This document shows positions 36,346 through 47,481 of a stretch of DNA of 64,000 nucleotides, in pieces. Every line of letters starts with the position of its first letter. Positions within the stretch are counted from its first letter, which is position 1. Made by a program: the position numbers and the translations under genes. The notes below the pieces were generated by a model. It was given only the letters and a program-made list of their open reading frames with translations, was not told the DNA's origin and searched no databases. The DNA is taken from positions 9,282,127 to 9,346,126 of the forward strand of contig NC_020166.2 of NCBI RefSeq assembly GCF_000224145.3. Reading direction: 5' to 3'. The stretch is from Ciona intestinalis (Eukaryota > Chordata > Ascidiacea > Phlebobranchia > Cionidae).

Positions 36346-39300
36346 ATGGTATTTTTTTCATTTGATGAACATGTATTCAGGTAATTTAAAGTTCTGTTAT
36401 TGTGTATTTAATACCGGTTTGTGGTTTACCACACATTGTAAATATGTAATTTGTTCAAACAGCTCTGTAGCTAAGGACTACTACCATGCCAAAGTCCTCT
36501 GTTAAGTATAAGGTACTTCAGAACCTAATTGAAAATGTCGGTCTGATGTACTTGGCCCAGATCTAGAGTTTGGAAACCACTGCTTTATATTATTTACTGT
36601 TTCTAAATATTTTGTGTTTATTTATTTGTTTTTTTGCAGCCACCCTTGGGAAAAAGTGGTTGAAGCCGCTTTAAGAAAATATCCGAACCCAGAATCTCCC
36701 AATGTCACTGGGACAGATGTCTTCGAACGTAAAGTAGATGAAAAAGGAAGATTGTGTTCACAACGTATTATATCATCTCTATGGTCAAACTCCTACCTCA
36801 ATCTTATTGAAAAAGTGAGACAAAGTTGAAAATAAATGATTTAATTATTTCAATAGGATTTTAAATTTTAAATTGTTTAAGTGCATGTATATAATGTAAT
36901 AGATAATTTTGTTAATTTTTTAAAGTTTTTTTACTTTGAAAATAATATATACATTTTTCCATGGTGTTATTGCATGTCTTTGTCTATTACATTTTCCATT
37001 CTACTGGGCGAAGTCATATAGCATGGCACACCGTGTGATCTTAGGTTCGGCCCAGAGTTTGCCGTCACCCAGAGTTATTTAACCACTAAATGTGTTGTTG
37101 ATTTTTATAAAAAAAACTATAAGCTCACAGTACAGAGTACATATATGATATATATACTACACTTTTGTGCTTAATATAGTTACTGTATTGTTTCCATGTT
37201 TAGGTAGCAGGGCTCGACATGAAAAAAACTTTTCATGCGATTGAATATTCTGTCCTTGATCCAAAAGAAAGGTCATTCGAACTCAGCTCAAGAAATGTAT
37301 GTTTTGTATTATTAGTAACATAATGTAGTACGTTTATTTATCAAGTATACATGGTTTCTTGATGCTCATATAGGCCTATAATGGTACATTAGTACTTAAA
37401 AAAAAAAAAAATTTAAATTCTAAATTCAAAAAATTGGCAATGTATAATATACTTCAGAAGTAACAGGTTACAGGCCAACTGTGGACTAAATCTAGTGTTC
37501 CATGACTTGTTAAAGCTGCATGTCCTCAACCACATAAATATACTTGAGCTCTGCTTGTTCGGAGACACTTAACAGCAGATTAAAAGCTAATTTAGACTAA
37601 AACTGGGGTTCTAAAACATTTGTTATCACGTGTCAGGGCCGTCACCCCTGTTTCAAAAGTTTTCACCTAATGCTTACATGGTTTTGCCTATGATGCCTGT
37701 TCCATAGGGGCGAGGTCCCACAGACCCACAACATGATACGCTATATGGGACCTATCACTTAAAATTTAAACCAGGAAATGATGCCTAACTATTGTCCTTT
37801 TATTTGCAGTACAACTTCATGGATTACATTACTGTTGATGAAAAACTGGTTTACCAGCCTCATGCAACAGACCCTAACATGTGAGTAGCTGTTTCATCTC
37901 AATGTCTCATTTTCTATAAATGATCAGTTGCAAAAAAGGAATTGCATCTAATTTTAGTATCTAGTTACATAAATTGACAGCTATACAGTGGCGCACCCAG
38001 AAGGAAATAAAGGGGGGAGATAATTTCGCGGACTTGTAATGTAGCGTCATTTAATGGCCGTGTAACCTAGCATCGTTTAACGGGGGACGAGTTCGCGGAC
38101 GTGTAACGTAGCGTCGTTTAACGGGGGACGAGTTCGCGGCCGTGTAACTTAGCGTCGTTTAAAGAGGGACGAGTTCGCGGCCGNNNNNNNNNNNNNNNNN
38201 NNNNNNNNNNNNNNNNNNNNNNNNNNNNNNNNNAATTAATATTAACAAGAGACACTGTTCTTGACGTCATTATTCAGGTATAATAACTCACATATAATGG
38301 ATCGAGGGTCTTTGAACTAAACAACAGCATTAAAGAAATTATAAATATTCCGACGAGTATAAAACTAGCCAAGCGATCTTGAAATGTAGGTTGCGGTTCA
38401 TTTTCAATACCCAGGGGTGAAATGGTGAATGCATATGGCATTGCCTTCTCTTTCTCATCACCTTGAAATATATCTTAATATCAATGTAAACATTACATGC
38501 AAGAGAATTTAAGAACATAATTGTTTTATTTCAAATAGGACAAAAACTGGAACTAAATAAAAAGTTGGGAGAAAAATTAAAATCATCTTCAGTGATGTCA
38601 ACAGTTTGACAAACTTTGGCTGTGGACAGTGGCGCACCCAGAAGGAAATAAAGGGGGGGGGGGATAATTTCGCGGACTTGTAATGTAGCGTCATTTAATG
38701 GAGGGCGAGTTCGCGGCCGTGTAACCTAGCATCGTTTAACAGGGGGCGAGTTTGCTGCCGTGTAACTAGCGTCGTTTAACGAGTGAAGAGTTCGCGCCCG
38801 TGTAACGTAGCATCGTTTAACGGGTGACGAGTTCGCTCCCGTGTAACTTAGCGTCGTTTAACGAGTGACCAGTTCGCGCCCGTGTAACTTAGCGTCGTTT
38901 AACGAGGGACGAGTTAGCGGCCTTGTAACCTAGCGTCGTTTAACGGGGGACGAGTTCGCGGCCGTGTAACGTAGCGTCGTTTAACGATGGACGAGTTCGC
39001 GGCCGTGTAAGTAGCGTCGTTTAACGAGGGACGAGTTCGCGGCCGTGTAACGTAGCATCGTTTAACGGGTGACGAGTTCGCTCCCGTGTAACTTAGCGTC
39101 GTTTAACGAGTGACGAGTTCGCGCCCGTGTAACCTAGCGTCGTTTAACGAGGGACGAGTTAGCGGCCTTGTAACCTAGCGTCGTTTAACGGGGGACGAGT
39201 TCGCGGCCGTGTAACGTAGCGTCGTTTAACGATGGACGAGTTCGCGGCCGTGTAAGTAGCGTCGTTTAACGAGGGACGAGTTCGCGGCCGTGTAACGTAG

Positions 39301-42300
39301 CGTCGTTTAACGGGGGACGAGTTCGCGGACATGTAACCTAGCGTCGTTTAACGAAGGACGAGTTCGCGGCCTTGTAAAGTAGCTAGTTAACGCGGGACGA
39401 GTTCGCGGCCGTGTAACTTAACGTCGTTTAACGAGGGACGAGTTCGCGGCCGTGTAACGTAGCATCGTATAACGAAGGACGAGTTCGCGGCCGTGTAACT
39501 TAGCGTAGTTTAACGGGGGACGAGTTCGCGGCCGTGTAACGTAGCATCGTTTAACGGAGGACGAGTTCGCGGCCGTGTAAAGTAGCGTCGTTTAACGGGG
39601 GACGAGTTCGCGGCCGTGTAACTTAGCGTCGTTTAACGGGGGACGAGTTCGCGGCCATGTAACCTAGCGTCGTTTAACGAGGGACGAGTTCGCGGCCGTG
39701 TAACGTAGCGTCGTTTAACGGGGGACGAGTTCGCGGCCGTGTAACCTAGCGTCGTTTAACGGGGACGAGTTCGCGGCCGTGTAAGGTAGCATCGTTTAAC
39801 GGGGGACGAGTTCGCGGCCGTGTAACGTAGCGTCGTTTACGAGGGACGAGTTCGCGGACATGTAACCTAGCGTCGTTTAACGAGGGACGAGTTCGCGGCC
39901 GTGTAACGTAGCGTCGTTTAACAAGGGACGAGTTCGCGCCGTGTAACCTAGCGTCGTTTAACGGGGACGAGTTCGCGGCCGTGTAACGTAGCGTCGTTTA
40001 ACGAGGGACGAGTTCGCGGCCGTGTAACGTAGCGTCGTTTAACGAGGGACGAGTTCGCGGCAGTGTAACCTAGCGTCGTTTAACGTGGGACGAGTTCGCT
40101 GCCGTGTAACTTAGCGTCGTTTAACGAGGGACGAGTTCGCGGCCGTGTAACGTAGCGTCGTTTAACGGGGACGAGTTCGCGGCCGTGTAACGTAGCATCG
40201 TTTAACGGGGGACGAGTTCGCGGCCGTGTAACGTAGCGTCGTTTAACGAGGGACGAGTTCGCGGCCGTGTAACCTAGCGTCGTTTAACGGGGACGAGTTC
40301 GCGGCCGTGTAACGTAGCGTCGTTTAACGAGGGACGAGTTCGCGGCCGTGTAACCTAGCGTCGTTTAACGGGGACGAGTTCGCTGCCGTGTAACGTAGCG
40401 TCGTTTAACGAGGGACGAGTTCGCGGCCGTGTAACGTAGCATCGTTTAACGGGGACGAGTTCGCTGCCGTGTAACGTAGCGTCGTTTAACGAGGGACGAG
40501 TTCGCGGCCGTGTAACGTAGCGTCGTTTAACGAGGGACGAGTTCGCGGCCGTGTAACCTAGCGTCGTTTAACGGGGGACGAGTTCGCGGCCGTGTAACGT
40601 AGCGTCGTTTAACGAGGGACGAGTTCGTGGCCGTGTAACGTAGCGTCGTTTAACGTGGGACGAGTTCGCTGCCGTGTAACGTAGCGTCGTTTAACGGGGA
40701 CGAGTTCGCGGCCGTGTAACGTAGCGTCGTTTAACGTGGGACGAGTTCGCTGCCGTGTAACGTAGCGTCGTTTAACGGGGGACGAGTTCGCGGCCGTGTA
40801 ACGTAGCATCGTTTAACGAGGGACCAAGCCTGCCAAAACACACGTAACCTCCCGAACGCACACACACTCGCACATACACTTAGGCAGACGAGTGCACGAG
40901 CCGGTGCGTTCGCATCAACGAATTCTCGAATTTTACACTGCGACCCTTGTTACGATTTATTGATATCAAAAAGGGGGGGGACTAGTCCCCCTAATCCCCC
41001 CCCCTGGGTGCGCCACTGCAGCTATATGATACCATACATGGCATTAATAGTTTAAAATATTCTGAAGTTTTAGGGTGTTTTATGTTACGCAATGTCTGTT
41101 AACATTGATGTTAGACTGCCATTCTTTATATTAAGGTAATTTTTGAAAGAGAACCTAAAGTCTTAATATCGCTGTTATGGTTGTAAAATCACTTTTAGTT
41201 TTGCAATGTATTTTGATATTAGTATTAATGATACGCATACTAGTACTACATCTGCATTTGAATTCGGATTTATTTTTTAAGTTTGTTTATAATTGCACCA
41301 GTTTTTAGATTATTGCACACCATAACACAGTATTAATACTAATAAAGTCTTTACTATAATTTCATGGAAGATTCCGAAAATCTGTTGTATGTTTCATACG
41401 TAGTTGTTGTTTTGATAAACAAGTTTTGTGTTGTGATGATCTGCACGAATCTACATTTCCTATGTGTCACTCTTGTCATAGTTATACTGCAATGTAACAT
41501 TTAACAATATCAATGTATGAACATTACATGAAATTTGACATAGTTTTCTCTTTTTCTATAGTTAAATCTTTTTTTTATTTATATGGGTGGCTATTGGTGA
41601 GGTCTACAAAGGCATGCCATACCTGAGATCTGACCCCAATTTGGCCCATTATTCTGTTAACAATAGTTAAATCCACAATAACCTAAATCCCTTTTGTAAT
41701 GTTGGTTTAATTCATTCTGTTCTCTATGAGTGAGGTCTTACACAGTGTTGGAACCTTTGGGGCTGGGATTTAAGCAATAACATCAAGCTATAAACTTCTA
41801 GATACAATATTTCATGTAAAATGCGTGTTTTTAAACCATTTTTTCTCTTTATTTATACAGGACTGTATTGAAACAGCAATGGCACATAACTTGCAAGAAC
41901 TTGTCTTTTGTAAGCTTCTTTGAAAATGCCATGGGGACAACTATGATGGCGGCCTCTGTGAAGGTTGGTGCTTACTAATCTACTATCATCACTCGGTTTA
42001 TTAATACAATATATAATTAAATGAAAGTTGTTTATCCTTTCGTTGCAAGCCGTCTACTGTTAATGGGTGTTCTAGTTCCTACATCTTGCGCCAGTTACCA
42101 CATACATATACCCTCACAATAGTTGCAACGGCAAGCCTTGAACCATTAACCTCTAAGTTAGGAGGCAGAAGCACCAACTTCAGTACAGTACCATGGCTCC
42201 AGTCATATAATACTGTATTGGCAGGCGCGCAGGCCATAGTTCTGCCATGGACCTAACACGCCCACATTCCACCCCTTTGTAATCAAAACCAGCCATCCCT

Positions 42301-43068
42301 ACTCACATTAGTTGTGTGTTACCTGATGCTAAATTTAGATCTGGATTAATTAAATCTCTTTAGTGTCCTCTGCTTACAACAGGGTATTTTAGGTTATATG
42401 GTTAAAGTCTCCGCTGTATTATTTGTAAACCATACCAGCAGTATCTATTTACAGCAACTGTAATGTACTCACATAAATAATGCTAAATCCAGATCTGGTG
42501 TATTTAAATTGCTTTGTTTTTAGCTTATAACTAATTAGGGTATTTTGGATTAATCAGATTAAAATCCTGATACTCTATATTGGTTTGTCGCCCCCTTGTG
42601 GTAAATGAAATTTAAAAACTTTTGGTGCATTCTAGTGAATATGTAATATAACATAATTCTTTTATGTTTTTTTATTCACACAACCCTTTGTAGACAAAAC
42701 TTTTAAATTTGTTTTTAAAAAAATAAAGGTTAAGAATTTTATTTTTAACTTGTTTTTAGCGTTTAATATATGTTTAGACTTTTACCAATACTTCGTTGTT
42801 TTTGTTGGTTTTTAATCAAGTTGTTTAAACCCAGGGCCGACAAGGGATAGAATATGTGATCAACCAAGTAAGAGAAGAAGTTGAAAGAATTGCGTCAGCG
42901 CCGATTGAAGAGATGCAAACCTTAGCCACGAACACGATGAAAGAAATTAATTCATTCCAACAAAGTATTGGTGGTATGGGACGACGCTGGGAGGAAAATT
43001 TGCACGAAGAACTGAATGAATTTATTGCAAAATCAGGTTCAAATTTAATCGAACAGCCACAAAACTAA
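36346..43068 (+). CDS. PRELID3: PRELI-domain protein of the slowmo/PRELID3 group, complete, 236 aa
   Basis: Six exons join in phase: 36346-36380, 36640-36814, 37204-37296, 37810-37880, 41861-41963 and 42835-43068. PRELI proteins work in the mitochondrial intermembrane space with TRIAP1, where they carry phospholipids between membranes; PRELID3 members are linked to phosphatidylserine transfer. The domain starts at once (MVFFSFDEHVFSHPWEKVVE) and carries the family signatures RKYPNPESPNVTGTDV, a DEKGRLCSQR segment, the LDPKERSFELSSRN strand, FMDYITVDEKLVYQPH, and helix residues SFFENAMGTTMMAA. The last exon encodes a long acidic amphipathic helical tail, making it about 40 residues longer than human PRELID3B. 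The first exon contributes only 11 codons, as in other family members. An AATAAA lies near 43349. Intron 4 is about 4 kb because of an inserted element; the others are 260 to 870 bp. Confidence 0.93.
37015..37085 (+). repeat. SINE head fragment in PRELID3 intron 2
   Basis: The tRNA-like A-box region (AGCATGGCACACCGTGTG) and B-box region (TAGGTTCGGCCC) are visible. Nearby sequence is too diverged to extend the match far. Confidence 0.55.
38184..38233. other. Assembly gap of 50 Ns inside the minisatellite element
   Basis: Fifty Ns, which interrupt the first short stretch of 41-bp units (38010-38183). The true length here is unknown. Confidence 0.99.
38672..40823. repeat. 41-bp minisatellite, about 52 units, CpG-rich
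   Basis: The unit is GTGTAACGTAGCGTCGTTTA followed by ACGAGGGACGAGTTCGCGGC and C, which holds about eight CpG dinucleotides. Units differ by single-base variants (GCGTCG/GCATCG, GGGGGA/GAGGGA, CGGCC/CTGCC). A six-unit block starting near 38801 recurs at about 39046, showing higher-order duplication of ~245 bp. A few more units lie at 38010-38183. Short open frames inside are by-products of the repeat. Confidence 0.97.
42020..42200 (-). mobile_element. SINE copy in PRELID3 intron 5
   Basis: Read on the minus strand it begins GGAGCCATGGTACTGTACTG and contains AATGGTTCAAGGCTTGC (B box). It ends with the 3' module near 42040. A diverged, nearly complete copy. Confidence 0.7.
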
Positions 43069-44116
43069 AGTTTTTTTTCCCATTGTACAAGTTGTCGACT
43101 GGAGTTTGATTTTCTTTTAGAATATTTTCCCTTTTTTTTTATTTATGTTCCCTTTTGTGTGCAAGTATTTCTATGCATATTTACTTCACATTTCTTGCTG
43201 AAAACAAACCATAATTGTTGATGTTCTTCTGGTATTTTTGTATTTCAACAACCCTACTTGGTTTCATAAACATTAAACATAGGACTTGTTTTATTGCATT
43301 AAAACCACTGCAAAGGCAGTTAACACATCAAATATTTATGGCAGGTTGAATAAATGGTTATTCTCTACAAATTATCTATTGAATTTTAATTTAGCTAAGA
43401 GCACTGAAACTGCTTGCTGGTCTTTTCAATGATCTTTAAGCTACAAAGTGTGCAAAATTTAAGCGGTCTTTCAGTAGCGCAGTGACAAAAATAAGGTTGT
43501 AGAGAGACAGCTCCAGTCAGTTTATTGAAATGGTGGGAACATATGAAGAAAGCTTAGCTAAATAGAAAACGAAGTTTAATAAATTAGTTCTTAAGCAAGA
43601 TCAAAGTTTGATGTCGTAATATATTGACGGTAATGTATCTTATATTTGTTGATATAATTTATTATATTTCATATTAACATTTACACTAACCATGTAATAA
43701 CTTGTTCTTTACATCAGCAGGTTAATATTTATCATTTAACCACAGAGGTGCTTTCCTACCATTGATTATTTTCGAGCAACTCGGGAGAGTTTTCTGACCA
43801 TCTTATAGGATATTTGGTTTTACACACGTTTTTAAAATGTTTACGCATACTTTTGTATAGTAAGGTGAAGCTCATTTTCATTCTGTTTTCTCGTCCCAGT
43901 TAATAATAAACAAAACATGCAGAGAATTATAAAAGCGTAGGTTATTCTTACGACTGCTACTGACCGTTAAAAAATAAAACACGATCAGAATAGTATGTGC
44001 TAAAGATGTCCCGTCGTCCCCCACCCTATATTAAGTAAATTTTGAACTCAGTTTTGTGTGTATTTTTCTCTGTTACAACAAACAACCACAAATTAAATAT
44101 GTTGGAATAGCAATAA
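43069..44116. other. Intergenic region between PRELID3 and the divergent tubulin
   Basis: Contains the 3' UTRs of two convergent genes and one MITE (43855-44031). No other coding sequence was recognised. Confidence 0.7.
43855..44031. mobile_element. MITE copy, ~177 bp
   Basis: Ends are GTATAGTAAGGTGAAGCTCA (degraded) and CGTCGTCCCCCACCCTATA. Internal strings match the family (CGTCCCAGTTAATAATAAAC, AAACACGATCAGAATAGTAT). Confidence 0.8.
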
Positions 44117-47100
44117 TCAGTATCCCGATTCAACTCCCGTATTGACTCCCGCTTGCTCGTAATATTTTAACAATGATGTCAAATCTGTTCGTGCACTTTC
44201 AAATTCATCTGTCTGCATGCCTTCCGCAGCGTACCTGGAATATAACATTTTCAGTTCAAAAGGTTTAAAATATTTCTTTCTTTTTACTACCGGTGTTTTC
44301 ACTATATCCTGTCCTTTCGTTAAAAATATTTTAAATTCATCTGTCTGCATGCCTTCCGCAGCGTACCTGGAATATAACATTTTCAGTTCAAAAGGTTTAA
44401 AATATTTCTTTCTTTTTACCACCGGTGTTTTCACTATATCCTGTCCTTTTGTTAAAATATTTTACAATCTTCCACCGTTGGCTAATCGAAAAGACAAATA
44501 AACTTATATATTATTATTTTTATTATTATTAGTGTTGGCATGCTATCCATTTGAATATTGGGTTAAGCGTTTAGAAGGATTTATCACAATCCACGGATTC
44601 TGGGTTCGAAGCTTGATAGTGTCATTTTGTGCGTGTTTGTGCATTGAACAAGACACTTAAACTGAATTGTCCAAATTGTCAGCCATAAACTGTATCGGGT
44701 TTAGACCGATTGTAATAAATTTTGCTGTCGAACCAGAGGATTCCTCCGCCCTGCTTTCCCATTCTATACTATAGTAACAATAGGGGTAACGCACAAATGC
44801 AATGTCCAGTCAATTTTTTTCTCTTACCAGTGAACATACGCTTGCTTCGAAAACATCAAATCAAACTTGTCTTCCAATATCTTGAACACATCAGTGATGC
44901 CAGTATTATTTGCCATCATACAAACGCTCCTTTTATAATCAGCGAATCCTGAATCTGGCAACACTTTTGTTGCTCCGTGACAGATTCCAGTCTTTAGGCG
45001 ATCAGGACCAAATTCATCCAACTATAAAAAATAAGTCTATGAAATATGTGATTTAAGCTATATTGGTTCTGAAACTACACTGCGGTTTGTCATTTATCGA
45101 TGAATTGGCAAACTCTGGCCTTAATCCCGGGTCATCTTCATGCCTTGGCGCCTTATATAGAATTAGTTGTTGTTGTAGCATTTCTTAAAAATACCACTCA
45201 AAGGTTGCTTTTCTATATTTGTTAAATAAGTTCCCATTTCATAAAGTTTATTACCTTCAGCGTTTGGTCTTTTCTTAGCTCCGCTATTGTCGAACTGACG
45301 TCACCAGTCGTGACGTCACCTTTGTACATCACGTTACAAGACATAAATTTACCGTTCTTGACGTCACAGTTCGCTGACGCCAACTGGCGATCGAAGCAAG
45401 CATTTGTGACGTCATTAAGCGTCATCGATTCGATGTCGTTCGCTGATGACGTCATTGGTGCAAGCGATGAAGTAATAAAATGCATTTTCGGATACGGGAT
45501 CAGATTAGTTTGCATTTGGCTGAGACTAACATTGATAGAGCTTTCAAACCTTAAACTTGACGTCACTGTGGATACGACCTAAGAATAAAACTGGAAAGTC
45601 AAATTCTTCCAGTAATACACAGCGCAATTTATACAGGATTAAAAGCAGTATTCACTTGCTGTACAGCCTGTTGGATTTACAGCCAAGCTATATAGCAGTT
45701 TGAGCAAAACGTTCTTTAAGAAGTTTATACAGGGTAAATTATCATCAACCTAATATTTTTTGTTGATGACATCATCAAAATATCGATGACCTCAAAATGA
45801 TATTTTTCAATATTACCTGAGCCATAACGTTGTTTATATTCTTGTAAGTTGGCTCTTCGATGCCAAGTTTGTTTTTACACATTTCATAAACGGCCTCGTT
45901 ATCCAGAACGAACGAAGCATCTGCGTATAACATGCTGTCCCGTGTTGCCAATACAGCGTTGTAGGGCTCCACCACAGACGTAGAAATCTTGAGATGAAAA
46001 GTTTAAACAAATTGTTTTGTTGTATTTTTATGAGAATCTACAAACAGGCAATTTGAAATAAGACCTAAACAAGAATTGGCTCATTACCTTATGAAATTAT
46101 GTTATATATAGTAGGCTGGGGGAAGATGGGACACCTTTAGCACATAATATCCAGATATTCTGATCGTGAATCATACACCTTGTGCCCACTTTCATGTTAC
46201 CACGTATATTTACGTGTTTTAGTATAATTACAGAAACAGGAAAAGCTATCACAATTTTATTTTATATTTTTTCCTCCTGCTTGACCTATTTCTCTAACTT
46301 AATTTTACCTTAGGCGACGGATAAACAGAGACCTCCATTCTTGTTTTCTTCGGGTATAATTCTGAAAGTTTTCTCATAACCAATGACGTAGTACCCGACC
46401 CTGTTCCCCCGCCCACAGAATGGTAAATTATAAAACCCTGCAGGTTGTCGCATGCCTCTGCAATCTTTGCTATCTTATTCGTTATCAAATCACAGTAATT
46501 CCCCCCTGAAAGACGTCAAAAAATATAAAAACTAAATAATATTCGGGCCTTTTAGATTATAAGATACTCGGTTCAAAGCGGGATGGTATCATCGTTATAA
46601 CACAGGTGTTCTGTTTCATACACCTCGTGCCAGCTTTCGAGTTACCATTTATGTTATTTGTATCATAACGTTTTTATTATACCTACCAACTGAAATGCTT
46701 CCACGTGCGTAGTTACTTCCACTATCCTCCTTTCCAACGACTTGTTGGAACTCATTTTTGTAATCACCAACACAAATATCATCTTTAAATAAATAACATC
46801 ATCGGTTTTTCTTCTTAACGGATACACTAACGAAGATTAACTAACGAAGATTAAGTTAGTTCAAATGGCGAAGAAGGGAAATTTGTGTGATATCAGCAGC
46901 AAAAGGACAGTCGTTAAAACAATCTACGGGTGAAAACTACTTGAGTAAAATAGGGCGTGTGGGCTAAACCCGCATTAAAGTAAACCTAACTTATAATGAG
47001 TTCTGTGTATTTACAATTCACGAGAATACAGTTATATATTAAGTTGGGAAAAGACGGGACACCTTAAGCACATAATACCCAGATATCCTGATCGTGTTTT

Positions 47101-47481
47101 AAACAATTAACAATGGTCCATGGAAGTCGTGAGGATACGGTTTTATAAATCTAAGATACTTCTTGTTTGCTACCAAATTAAACAATAAAAAAGCTAAGAA
47201 TAAAAACACGAAAGCGACGCTCTACTCAAACCTAACGAGTAATTACAATTCAGAAGTTTGTTCATACCAATAACTGTCGGCTCCATATCAACAAAAAGCG
47301 CTCTTGGAGCATAAGCCCCGCTTTCGGATTTATTAAAGAAAGCATTAGGACTGTTGCTTTGTAAAGTAGCCCCATCTGTGATACCATCTTTCAAGATACC
47401 ATGTTCTGCATAATATAGTTCCCAACAACGTTGTCCAACCCGTAGCCCTGCTTCCCCAACGTGAATAGATATTATTTCGCT
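44117..47481 (-). CDS. Highly divergent alpha-tubulin-like protein, ~438 aa (start exon not located)
   Basis: Seven exons located on the minus strand: 47481-47268, 46782-46687, 46505-46309, 45987-45817, 45578-45255, 45021-44828 and 44234-44117. Sizes of several (197, 171, 194) equal those of the upstream paralogue, and phase is kept throughout. A one-codon first exon (ATG) is expected; candidates are ATG 47850-47848 and 47830-47828, each followed by a GT donor. The GTP-binding signature GGGTGSG is intact, and an alpha-type insert is present before VCMMANNTG. Yet the sequence is far from ordinary alpha-tubulin: it begins SEIISIHVGEAG instead of RECISIHVGQAG. The catalytic Glu254 of [14 protein letters not shown] is Gln248 in [24 protein letters not shown] is replaced by LDEFGPDRLK. 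The C-terminus is VESGY rather than an acidic EEY tail. No disabling change is visible, so it is probably an expressed noncanonical tubulin, perhaps tissue-limited. Confidence 0.85.
44201..44460. repeat. 132-bp in-frame tandem duplication at the last exon of the divergent tubulin gene
   Basis: 44201-44332 is repeated almost exactly at 44333-44460 (offset 132 bp = 44 codons). Each copy contains the splice acceptor and the first ~11 codons of the last exon (YAAEGMQTDEF). On the minus strand the frame is open through both copies. Confidence 0.95.
44560..44705 (+). repeat. SINE 5' fragment
   Basis: B-box-like TTCTGGGTTCGAAGC, then the core GAACAAGACACTTAAACTG and CAAATTGTCAGCCATAAAC. Forward orientation, in the intron before the last exon of the divergent tubulin. 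Confidence 0.7.
46104..46235. repeat. MITE left half joined to a SINE fragment
   Basis: 46104-46168 is the MITE left end (TATATAGTAGGCTGGGGGAA through ATATTCTGATCGTG). At about 46169 the sequence passes directly into reverse-orientation SINE (CATACACCTTGTGCCCACTT, TGTTACCACGTATATT). The MITE right end is absent. Confidence 0.8.
46570..46675 (-). repeat. SINE 3' fragment in divergent-tubulin intron
   Basis: Contains CGTTATAACACAGGTGTTCT, GTTTCATACACCTCGTGCCA and GCTTTCGAGTTACCATTTAT. Reverse orientation. Confidence 0.75.
47032..47195. mobile_element. MITE fragment, right end lost
   Basis: Begins TATATATTAAGTTGGGAAAA and keeps GATCGTGTTTTAAACAATTA and CAATGGTCCATGGAAGTCGT. It ends without a recognisable right terminus, about 70 bp before the tubulin exon boundary. 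Confidence 0.75.

Larger units (their letters stand above)
37986..41018. mobile_element. hAT-type non-autonomous DNA element in PRELID3 intron 4
   Basis: The left end CAGTGGCGCACCCAG (37986-38000) is the exact inverted repeat of the right end CTGGGTGCGCCACTG (41004-41018). The element is bounded by an 8-bp direct repeat, CAGCTATA, at 37978-37985 and 41019-41026. An 8-bp target duplication and CAGTGGCG-type termini are features of the hAT superfamily. Inside are a G-run, a 50-N gap, ~400 bp of ordinary AT-rich sequence (38234-38633), a second internal copy of the left end (38634) and a long minisatellite. No transposase frame was found, so it would need an enzyme in trans. Confidence 0.85.

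Noticed and set aside
40609-40809. Open frame with repeated NDATLHG-type peptide
   Set aside because: It is a by-product of the 41-bp tandem repeat; the unit is not a multiple of three, so no stable protein would result.
44117-44434. A separate 105-aa basic protein on the minus strand
   Set aside because: The frame is the last tubulin exon plus two copies of its upstream intron, open only because the duplication is a multiple of three.
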